64,000 nucleotides of DNA from Alopecurus myosuroides (lineage: Eukaryota; Streptophyta; Magnoliopsida; Poales; Poaceae), in the NCBI GenBank assembly GCA_028641055.1, contig CM054062.1, positions 231,140,696 to 231,204,695 on the forward strand. Direction: 5' to 3'. Every line of letters begins with the position of its first letter. Position 1 is the stretch's first letter. Below, piece after piece: positions 33,906-43,200 of this stretch. The position numbers and the translations under genes are program-made. A model generated the notes under the pieces. The model searched no databases, was not told where the DNA came from, and saw only the letters and a program-made list of their open reading frames with translations.

Positions 33906-35500
33906 TGATGGTGCAGATCTTGCACTCGTTGGGATACCCCAAGAGGAGGGTGTGAAGAGCACAACGGTAGGAAGTTTTCCCCTTTGTTAAGAACCAGGGT
34001 TATCAATCCAGTAGGAGAAAGAGAATCTTTGGAAGGTTGATGCCACTGACGGTGGTGCTGGCGCTTCATCGGTGTCAGCAACAACGTGGAACCTACACAC
34101 AACACAATCAAAATACTTTGCCCCAACGGTACAATGAGGTTGTCAATCTCACCGGTCCTGCGGAAAACAAAGGTTAGACGTATAGTGTGAAAAAACAATG
34201 TATGCTTGCAGAAAGTAAAGAGAGCAGGAAATTGTTGGTGGTTATTTTAACATTGTGGAAACTTGACCGGGGTTCATAGTTTCACAAGTGGTGTCTCTCC
34301 ATAAAAGATAGCATGCTGGGTGAAAAAATTACAGCTGGGCAATTGACAAATAAATGTTGCACCGTAGTGCACAATATGACATGAAGATTACTATGTTATT
34401 TAGTGCGGGCATTACAACAAGATACATAGACTGACATCCATCTGCATCTATGACTAATAATCCACCCTCAGGTTATCATCCAAACCCACTTAGGTATTAA
34501 GTTGCAAGCAACAGATAATTTCATTAAACAAAGTGTGTAATGTAAGCAATGCTTATGCACGCGGGCACTCTCACCGCTGTTTTCTCCCTAATGGCAACAA
34601 CACATCCTCCCCCTTCACGTTTCTGTCACTCGAGCAAGGCAACAAGGAGGCATGAACCCACTATCAAGCATAAATACTCCCTCTTGGAGTCACTAACAAT
34701 TACTTGGCCAAAATAACCACTAGCAACAGAGAGCATGCAAGATCACAAATAACACATGCAAATAAAGAATATAATCAACTTGGAATAAGGTCAATATTCA
34801 TCGGATCCCAGAAAACACATCACAGAGAATTACATAAGATCAATCTCGATCATGATAGGCAGCTCACGAGATCTAAACATGGAGGCATATGAGGAGAAGA
34901 CAACCATCTAGCTACAGCTACGAACCCGTAGTCCAAGGATGAACTAATCACACATCACTCCGGAGGCAGACATGGTGATGAAGAGGCCTCCGGTGATGAT
35001 CTCCTCTCCAGCACGGTGCCGGAAACAGCTTCAGAACCCCCCTGATATGGGGTTGACGGTGACGGCGGCTGCAGTATTTTTTCGGGGATTTTGATCAGGT
35101 GTTTAGGGTTTTCCATCCGGGGGGCTTAAATAGTCAAAAGGGCGAAAGCGGTGGCGCTCCAGGGGGCCCACACACCTAGCTGGTGCGGCCATGGGGGCTG
35201 CGCCACCCTATGGTGTGGCCCCCCTGCTGCCCCTCTCCGGCTCCTCTTCGGTCTTCTGGATGCTTCCGGGGAAAATAGGACTTTCGGGCTTCGATTTTTT
35301 TCAATTCCGAGAATATTTCCAGAACAACTTTTCTGAAACTAAAAAACAACAGAAAACAGGGAACTGGCTGTGTCGCATCTTGTTAATAGGTTAGTCCGGA
35401 AAATCGATAAAAATGACATCAAGAAGGGAGAAAACATGTAGCAATTGGCATAATATCATCATGGAGCATCAGAAATTAGGGATACATTTATGACGTATCA
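33906..35500 (-). repeat. 5' LTR of Y
   Basis: 1,595 bp from TGATGGTGCAGATCTTGCAC to GACGTATCA (+ strand reading). It is complete at both ends and defines the target duplication on the right. It contains a GGCTTAAATAG TATA-like box near 35,122 (+ strand words of an LTR read in reverse), not assigned as functional. Confidence 0.9.
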
Positions 35501-35505
35501 GCCAC

Positions 35506-37321
35506 TTGGGAGTAAACCCGGGACCGGATAACGTCACTGGTTTGCTTCACCAAGTCGTCGGGAAGCCCATCCAAGCTGAGCCGCGAAACATGGCAATCAC
35601 GGACCAGCTGGGACCAGCGGTCCTCGTAAGATATCAGAGCGAGGGCCTCGTCGAACGTCGGTCTATCCCCCCACCACCGACATGGCCTTGACCTCGCGCG
35701 CCTCCGTCTCAAATTCGACACCTCCTCCTACGCCGGGGGCTTAAGGGGCCACGATGAGTTCTGCGCCCAAGACAGGATGCCCCCCCCCCGGATTTGCCCG
35801 CGGTGGCCTCTCCATCCGCGTTTGGCCCTGGAGCCGGGAGCACGGCGCGCGGCAAAGGCAAACATGCGCGCGCTGGCCCAGTCACAATTGTGATAGGGGG
35901 TAGAGGATCCCCATGTTCATTTCCCATTAAGCCAAGACTTGCCGCCACGATGGCGGCATCCGGCTTCACAGCTGGCGCAGCCGCAAGACTGAGACCATGT
36001 TCTTGCTGCCCCGCCCCACCATCATCTCCCTGGATAGTGTGGAGCAGAAGAAGCTCGTCAATCCGCCAAGTAAAAAGTAAAAGGAGAAGCAAGCGCCCGT
36101 GCTATCACCTCCCATTGAATCTCCAGACCCTGGGCTCGCGCCTTCGGAGGAGGGAACCCTCGGATCAAGCACCGCTAGAGCCAGGAGGGGAGTCGTTGAG
36201 CCTCGGCCTCTTAGCCAAGGGGGCTTTGCCTGATGACCCGCCAAGGTCCTTGTCATCACCTGGCCTTGACCGCCTCGAGGGGGCGATGTGGAAACCTTTA
36301 CCAGCCTCGCCTCCCCCTTCATCTGAGAAGACCACTGTCGTCCGATGCCCCCTCGATGAGGATGCCCCCGACCCTGTGCCTTGGTCAAGGACGTGGCCTT
36401 CGTCACTTATGGGTTTTCCTCGTGCGAATTCATCCCCTCGGCGAGAGGGCCCCATCGGTCGAAGCGTGACATCATTGCCAAAATAGCCTTCCTCCCCTCC
36501 ATAGGGAGGTCATAAAGGGGAGTCACGCTGGGGGCGGGGGATGTCGACGGTGAGTCCTCGGCCAGAAGCATCTTTAGCATGCATATGAAGGACCGGTGCG
36601 GGAGGTGACAAACGTCAAGCCTTAGGGCATCCCCGAGGCCGGCATAGAGCCTCATGTGCCTCTCGTGGTGCTGGAGAGGGGTGATGCGTTGCTCGACGAT
36701 CTCACTCACGGTCATGGAGAAATTGAGGCCCTCATCATACAGCGTGTTCACGCGCTCCATCAAAGGCCTCATGCTGGCACCACCGAGCTCCTCCTGCCCC
36801 ATCCCGAGTGCCTCGTGGGCTACGAAGAAGGGCACTCAAGAAGGTCGCTGACTTTGTTGGTGTCCATGTATAGCCAGCGTGTGCGGAAGCCGGGAGCCTC
36901 GTTCGGGGGGTCCATCTGGGCAAACACTGCACCCAATCCGGGGCCGACATGGAAGGAGACGTTGACAACACCGGGGTCCTCAGTGTCCGTGCGCAAATCG
37001 AAAAAGTAGAAAAAGAAGGCGATCGAGGGCCTCACGCCAAGAAACGCCTCGCAATAGAAGGCAAACACGGAGAGGATGAGGATGGAAGTGAAGCGGCTGG
37101 ATCTTGTAGTGGGTAAGAACAACAAGGAAGAAGGAGGAGAAAGGAGGTATTAACCCCACAAGGATGGCCCGGTAGAAGACCGGGTACGACGAGGAGAGAG
37201 AGTCTCGAGCTCCGCCGTACCAGCATGGAGGACGATCGTCCCTTGCTTGTTGGAGGCGTGGGAAGCCATGCACGTGGCCCTCTTCATGATGCTAGGGCCA
37301 ATGCGCGAGGTATCGAGCACG
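35506..37321 (-). pseudogene. N-terminal half of the antisense accessory gene of X (Transposase_28-type domain)
   Basis: On the minus strand a start codon at 37,273 opens a frame that reaches GLIPPFSSFFLVVLTHYKIQ and PLHFHPHPL. A shift near 37,070 continues with FYCEAFLGVRPSIAFFFYFF and PGFRTRWLYMDTNKVSDLL, and the frame at 36,835-36,407 adds EGLNFSMTVSEIVEQRITPL. This is the order of the 'putative plant transposon protein' domain: G-L-x-P-P, H-Y, then C-E-A-x-L-G. The next part to 35,506 is charged and broken. Z cuts the gene about 50 bases before the start codon, and Y cuts it at the coiled coil. Confidence 0.75.
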
Positions 37322-37326
37322 GGATA

Positions 37327-37889
37327 TGTCGGATATATACCAAATAGGGGTATAGAAGATGGTAGGCCAAGTGCCGGATTACCAGGGTGGCCTAAGTGGT
37401 AGTGGGCTTAGGTCCATTAGGCGGCCCAGTAATCCGACGCGCAGAAGCCGGATTCTAGAAGAACCCGGATCACAGCCCATGTGATCTGGCTTGGAGGAGA
37501 AGACGGATTCCTTGCTTTCCAAGTTACAAGTTATCGTAGTTTTCTAGGTTTCCTATTCTGTAAGCCCTAATCCGGCTATTATATAAAGCCGGACGGGAGA
37601 TAAACAAAACAACCAACGAAGGAGAGAAAACATAGAAGCTCTACTCCAACTCGCCGAGAGGCTCATCCTCGTCGAGTGGTTTAGATCTAAAACCCTCACA
37701 TTGTAACCCTGTTTACGGGCTTTAGTCCCAATTAGTGAGAAGTGCAGGAGTAGGCACGTCGTACTGTCGCGACGTACCGAACCTGGGTAAAATCCTGTGT
37801 TCTGTGTGACTACGCCATCCCGTTACCCCACGTCTCTACCGTAGTCTCATGGCACCCCCGTCTATGAAAACTACTACGATGTCTCGACA
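37327..37889 (+). repeat. 5' LTR of Z
   Basis: 563 bp from TGTCGGATAT to TCTCGACA. A TATATAAA box at 37,580-37,587 should set transcription start near 37,615, making U3 about 290 bases. The ATG that opens the gag frame lies inside the LTR at 37,849. By eye it differs from the 3' LTR at one base after AGATCT and one just before CGACA. Confidence 0.96.
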
Positions 37890-39828
37890 GTTGGCGCCCA
37901 CCGTGGGGCAAACGACGTCAGGCGTAAGATTCCGATCTGGGATACTTGGCGGAATCGGAAGATCAATCACTGTCGGAAGCTTGGAGTTCGACAACGACGT
38001 CGTGCGCTTCCTCGACAACGGATCCTACATACCGGCGCAAAACCACCTGGTAAGTGCCTGCGTGTTACCGATAGGATCTGCTAACATCTTTATCGGGCTA
38101 ACTGCAGAAGCAATGGGGTTTTGCGGTGGAAGCAAATTTATCCCACCCGCCCTATACCCAGTCGAAGATGACTATGATGCCGGATTCTACTCAGATCGCC
38201 GACAAAAAAGTGATACACACTTTATCGGCATGGTGCAATCCGAAATCGCCGAAAACACGGATGACGGAAATCCCGTGCAAGAGGCAGACAACAACACACC
38301 CGTCATGGAGACGGAAGATCAAACACCCGTCACAGAGGCGGAAGATCCGACATCCGTCAACAAGACGATGAACTCGGAAGCAGAATCCTTGCTTGCCGCC
38401 ATTGAGGCGAGATTGGAGTCGGAAACCGGATCGGATAACTTCGACTCCGAAGACGAAGATGAGGACGCCTTCGTAAGAAAGGTTAAGTCCTTTCAAGAGG
38501 GTTTCCATGAAGTTCTAATGGCGAAACCGGCTGATACCACGGACGCCGGCAGCCAGGAAAGCCCTAAAACTCCTCCGCCAGAGGAAGAGAGAGAAGACAG
38601 AGAAACTTCTCCGGTATTCCCCAGTGTCAAGGAGATGACAGAAGACGAACCTGTCAAAAAACCTCCCTCTTCCAAGAAAAAGCATCGTGCTGCTAAAAAT
38701 CTCCAATACAAAATCCGGAAGAAAAAATCAGCTGATCTCGCTGATGAAAACCTGGAAGTTGGAGATATTAGCGGAACAAAGCATGCGGAGAAGAAATCAA
38801 AAGAAATCACTGCTCCGCCAATGACGGAGCAGGAAGAGCAAGAGCTATTGCAAACACCAGTGGGACCAGACGAACCCCCTGAGATGCTGGAAGCCAGGAG
38901 ACAAGCTTTCCAACGGCAACAGCAACATCTACTCAGATCTCGGCAACATCTCCAACAAACCCATAATGACATCAAGGTCATGAAGGAAGAAATAGAGGAG
39001 TACGAGAGAAAGAATAGATCTGCGTTAAAACCTACTAGGTTACCCGGAATCGCAAGACCGGAAGAACTGCCGCCAAAAGAAAGGTTCCATAACCCATCTT
39101 GGCAAAAGCAGGTAAACGGCAAAGATGCCAAAGGCGAACCAATATACAAGACCGCAACAGAAAATGCGGAGGCAGCGTTCGCGATTCTTAACAATGATCT
39201 GTATTCCAACGGGGAAAAACTCCAAGGGGTGTACGCTTTCCTAGGAAAAGCATTGCAACAACAACAGCGTGCCCAAGAGCGATCAGGGAGGCTGCATGAT
39301 AACTCCGCCCTATGTAAGACAACTACTTGCGCTGCTGGAGCACCTGGACCGGAAGAACCCGGGGATTCAGACAACTCAAAAGATAAAAAAGAGGATCCGA
39401 GAAAAGACAAGAAAAACCCCGACAACCGGGATGCAGTGTCTAGGACCGGATCCCATCTCCCGAAAGATGGGCATAAACCCCATGATCGGGAAGACAAACA
39501 CCGGAAGGACGACAAAATAATGCCACCTCCGAGAAACCCAGCTGAGAAAGCTGGAAGATACGATATACCTCACAGGCGTGAGAGATCCCGGACACCGCCT
39601 AAGGACAAAGAAAGGCACAGGAGTAGAACTCCGCCTAATCCAAAAGGGCGTGATCACGGAAGAGATAGAAACAATCCCGGAAAAGCGCGTTCGCGCAACA
39701 ATGGAAGAGAAAGGAGCAGATCCCCTTCTGTCCATTCAGCCGGAAGATATTCTGCACACATTGACAGAGCAAAAAGGATGATCTATACTTTGGTCCTAAA
39801 TGTTTTACCGACAGGATCCGAAGAATAA
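37849..39828 (+). CDS. Z gag N-terminal extension (659-codon ORF)
   Basis: The frame opens at an ATG in U5 (MAPPSMKTTTMSRQ), passes through the primer site and stays open to 39,828. It is acidic (residues about 90-240), then Lys-rich (SSKKKHRAAKN), then predicted coiled coil with Gln runs (EARRQAFQRQQQHLLRSRQH, residues about 345-385), then Asp/Lys/Arg-rich with many RSRTPP and RDRN words (about 500-640). Tat and Ogre elements commonly carry such a long, poorly conserved ORF before the capsid. The capsid itself continues in another frame: near 39,775 the protein sequence passes from the frame ending in DRAKR to the frame giving DDLYFGPKCF, a shift of minus one. Confidence 0.8.
   Translation: MAPPSMKTTTMSRQLAPTVGQTTSGVRFRSGILGGIGRSITVGSLEFDNDVVRFLDNGSYIPAQNHLVSACVLPIGSANIFIGLTAEAMGFCGGSKFIPPALYPVEDDYDAGFYSDRRQKSDTHFIGMVQSEIAENTDDGNPVQEADNNTPVMETEDQTPVTEAEDPTSVNKTMNSEAESLLAAIEARLESETGSDNFDSEDEDEDAFVRKVKSFQEGFHEVLMAKPADTTDAGSQESPKTPPPEEEREDRETSPVFPSVKEMTEDEPVKKPPSSKKKHRAAKNLQYKIRKKKSADLADENLEVGDISGTKHAEKKSKEITAPPMTEQEEQELLQTPVGPDEPPEMLEARRQAFQRQQQHLLRSRQHLQQTHNDIKVMKEEIEEYERKNRSALKPTRLPGIARPEELPPKERFHNPSWQKQVNGKDAKGEPIYKTATENAEAAFAILNNDLYSNGEKLQGVYAFLGKALQQQQRAQERSGRLHDNSALCKTTTCAAGAPGPEEPGDSDNSKDKKEDPRKDKKNPDNRDAVSRTGSHLPKDGHKPHDREDKHRKDDKIMPPPRNPAEKAGRYDIPHRRERSRTPPKDKERHRSRTPPNPKGRDHGRDRNNPGKARSRNNGRERSRSPSVHSAGRYSAHIDRAKRMIYTLVLNVLPTGSEE
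37892..37909 (+). promoter_or_regulatory. Primer binding site of Z
   Basis: TGGCGCCCACCGTGGGGC begins three bases after the LTR end. This form is shared by many grass Tat elements; I do not assign the tRNA. It is translated as part of the long gag frame that opens in the LTR. Confidence 0.85.
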
Positions 39829-40205
39829 CGCTGCATTCTGGCTTTGCCAAGGTCGGTCCAACGTACCAGAAATACACTGGCAGCACAAACCCGGATACCT
39901 GGCTCTCGGATTACTATACAGCCGTCCAGATCAACAATGGGACAGACTTGGAAGCTGTCAAGTTTCTTCCCCTAATGCTGCTGGACGGAGCCAGAGATTG
40001 GATCAATGGATTACCGTCACGAACAGTCGACAGCTGGGACGATATGGCTAGAGTATTTACTCAGTATTTCCGGGGAACATACAAACGCCCGAACAGCATC
40101 AACCAGCTAAACCGTTGCACGCAATTTGAGGATGAACCATACGTGGATTTCATCTCCAGATGGACAACAATGAAGAATAGTTGCTCTGGAGTAACTGACG
40201 TATAA
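39770..40205 (+). pseudogene. Z gag capsid core, closed by an in-frame TAA before pol
   Basis: The frame reads GFAKVGPTYQKYTGSTNPDT, WLSDYYTAVQINNGTDLEAV, KFLPLMLLDGARDWINGLP, FRGTYKRPNSINQLNRCTQ and DFISRWTTMKNSCSGVTDV, a plant Ty3 capsid (the family's YDGTTDP, A..WF..L, F...F.GTY and E.L..F..RF order). TAA at 40,203-40,205 ends it, and the same frame resumes with AMHAFVNGLKPGLVPF, the rest of the capsid, inside the pol ORF. The region is thus one gag with a shift at its 5' side and a stop at its 3' side. Confidence 0.8.
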
Positions 40206-40208
40206 GCA

Positions 40209-43200
40209 ATGCATGCTTTCGTCAATGGCCTAAAACCCGGACTGGTACCGTTCATGGTTGGTTCCAAAAAGCACAAGGATCTCGGATCTATGCTTACAAC
40301 CGCCAATGAGCATGCTGCAGCCGAGGATGACATCAGAGCAAGAGGAGGCAATATTGAATCATTGATACTTGCCAAGAAAACCCCTCGTTCTGACAAAAAA
40401 GCCACTCCAGAAACAACGACGAAACCCAAAGAGGTGAACATAGCCTTTGGAGGAGAAAAGGGAAACAAGTGGAAAGGACGCAACCCAGATCCAATCAACT
40501 ACACTCCAGAGGAGTGGGAAAGGATTAAGTCGGAACCTTGCGTTCACCACTCGCAATTCAGGAAACCCACCCATACAAACGCGCAATGCCGGCTGAATAA
40601 GCACATGAAAGGCAGTGCAGGAGCCGGAGGCAAGGGGAAGGGTTCCAAAAGGAAACCCGCCAAACAAAAGCCAGAAGCTGACAAAGAAGACAGTGAATCG
40701 GACACTGACGAAAAAATCCAGGAACAACAGCGTAAAGGCGAACCCAAGTTTCCGAGAGTTGATGGAGAAGCAATGCTAACTTTCTTAGCAACCCCGTCAG
40801 CAAAGGTGGCAAAAAGAACACTTCGAGAAATAAACGCGGTTGTTCCGGCAACCCTGAAATTCTTGAAGTACTCCAACACACCGATAATCTGGGATCAGTC
40901 TGATCATCCCGGAAATATCCCTGAACCCGGCACACAAGCTCTTGTTGTAAGCCCTATTGTTCAAAATACTAGGCTAAGAAGAGTGCTGATGGATGGAGGA
41001 TCCAGCATTAACATAATGTACCTGGATACACTGAAGCATCTGAAGATTTCCGAGTCTCAGCTCAACTACAGCAACATACGCTTCCATGGTATCGTCCCTG
41101 GCAGGCAAGCACGATCCCTAGGAGAAATTTCCCTAGATGTCACCTTCGGAGATAAAGATCACTTCCGGCAGGAAAAAGTATCCTTCGAAGTAGTGCCGTT
41201 CGAAAGCGTGTATCACGCAATACTCGGACGTCCAGCTTTCGCCAAATTCATGGCAAAATCCTGTTATATTTATAACAAGCTGAAGATGCCAGGACCCAAA
41301 GGAGGAGTAATCACTATAGCTGGTGATTTCAAGCTGGCAAACGAGTTGGAAAAAGAAAACGCCCTTTGCGCTCAGAGAGTCATAGCAAAGGAAGAACTGA
41401 AGGAATTAGCCAAGGAAGTATCACCGTCAGAAATGCCGGCAGGAAAAGAAACTCGGAAACCAACAGACAGCTTCAAGGCATCCGAGAATACAAGACAGGT
41501 AATCTTAGATCCCAAAGATCCGACAAAATTTGTCGTCGTAGGGACTGGGATGACTGACAAAGAAGAAGGCGAGCTCATCAAGTTCCTCCGTGAGAACTGG
41601 GACATTTTTACCTGGTGTCCAGCTGACATGCCAGGTGTACCCAGGGAACTTGCTGAGCACCAACTTAAGGTTATTCCTGGATCAAAACCCGTCAAACAAG
41701 GTCTCCGTCGATTTGACGGAAGAAGACGGAAGGCTATTGGCAAGGAAATTATCCGGCTTTTAGCAGCGGATTTCATCAAGGAAGTGATCCATACTGACTG
41801 GTCCGCAAATCCGGTATTAGTACCGAAGAAAGACACTACTGCTCTTACAATGTGTATAGATTACACAGGCTTGAACAAATTGTGTCCGGAAGATAGGTTT
41901 GCATTACCGCGAATCGATCAAATAATAGATGCCACAGCAGGCTCTGAGCTTTTGTGCTTTTTGGATGCATACTCCGGGTACCACCAAATACGCATGAAAA
42001 AGGAAGATCAGATTAAGACTTCTTTCATAACCCCATACGGGACGTATTATTACGTAACCATGCCGTTTGGCCTGAAGAACGCAGGTGCAACCTACCAGCG
42101 TTGCATGCAACGTTGTTTGCATAGTCAGATTGGAAAAAATGTCCATGTTTATGTGGACGATATTGCTGTCGTAACCAAGGAAAAAAATACACTCCTTGAG
42201 GATTTGCGAGAAACTTTCGAAAACTTACGCACCTACAAGATGAAGTTGAATCCATCTAAGTGCGTATTCGGGGTTCCCTCAGGAAAACTTCTGGGTTTCA
42301 TCGTTTCTCACAGAGGAATAGAAGTTAACCCGGAAAAGATCAAGGCAATCTTGAACATCACAAAACCTACCTGCGTCAAGGATGTCCAAAGATTGACGGG
42401 TTCCGCAGCTGCCGTTAGCAGATTTATTAGTCGGCTGGGGGATAAAGCATTACCACTCTACAACCTGCTGAAAAAATCCGACAAGTTCGAATGGACAGAA
42501 GAGGCCGATGCGGCGCTGACTCAGTTGAAGGAAACCTTGATGAAAGCTCCGATTTTGGCATCCCCAAAAGACGAAGAGCCCATGTTATTGTACCTTACGG
42601 CTACAAATCGGGTTATTAGTGCGGTAATCGTTGTGGAACGGTTAAAGGAAGAACAAAGCATACCAGACCAACATCCGGTATATTACATAAGCGAAGTTTT
42701 TTCCGAGTCAAAACAAAGGTACCCACATTACCAGAAACTGGCGTATGGTGTATTTTTCGCATCTAGAAAACTACGCCATTACTTCCAAGGGCATTCCATA
42801 ACAGTGGTTAGTAAAGCACCACTAGGAGACATTATAAACAATGCAGAGGCAACCGGCCGAGTAGCCAAATGGGGCATTGAGCTGGCAGCCTTCGACATTA
42901 AGTACCAACCAAGGACGGCCATAAAATCCCAAGTTTTGGCAGATTTCGTTGCCGACTGGACAGAAGCAATGGAAAATACACCAATGCCGGAGTCCGAGTA
43001 CTGGATCATGCATTTTGACGGATCCAAGATGAAGGAAGGAGCTGGGGCTGGCGTAGTCTTAAAATCTCCTAAGGGAGACACAATGGAGTACGTGTTGCAA
43101 ATACACTTCAACGCCAGTAATAACGTGGCAGAATACGAAGCTCTGCTTCACGGCTTGCATATTGCAAAAGAAATAGGAGTAAAGCGCATCCTGTGCTATG

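Larger units (their letters stand above)
28101..35505 (-). mobile_element. Y: non-autonomous Athila-like LTR element inserted in X
   Basis: The element proper is 28,106-35,500 and is flanked by the target duplication GCCAC (28,101-28,105 and 35,501-35,505). LTRs lie at 28,106-29,649 (3') and 33,906-35,500 (5'). The primer site TGGCGTCGTTGCCGGGGA is on the minus strand at 33,894-33,877, next to the right LTR, so the element reads right to left. It has two degenerate ORFs and no polymerase or integrase. The LTRs differ at about 5 percent over their first 310 bases by eye, older than Z and W. Confidence 0.9.

Noticed and set aside
38048..38107. Possible 58-base intron in Z gag (GTAAGT at 38,050, CTAAC and TGCAG at the other end)
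   Set aside because: The signals are good but the intron would be shorter than plant introns normally are, and splicing would leave the long open frame and stop soon after.
38493..39515. 340-codon minus-strand open frame opposite the Z gag
   Set aside because: It is Ser/Cys/Phe-rich with no family resemblance and mirrors the Lys/Asp/Glu-rich gag codons on the other strand.
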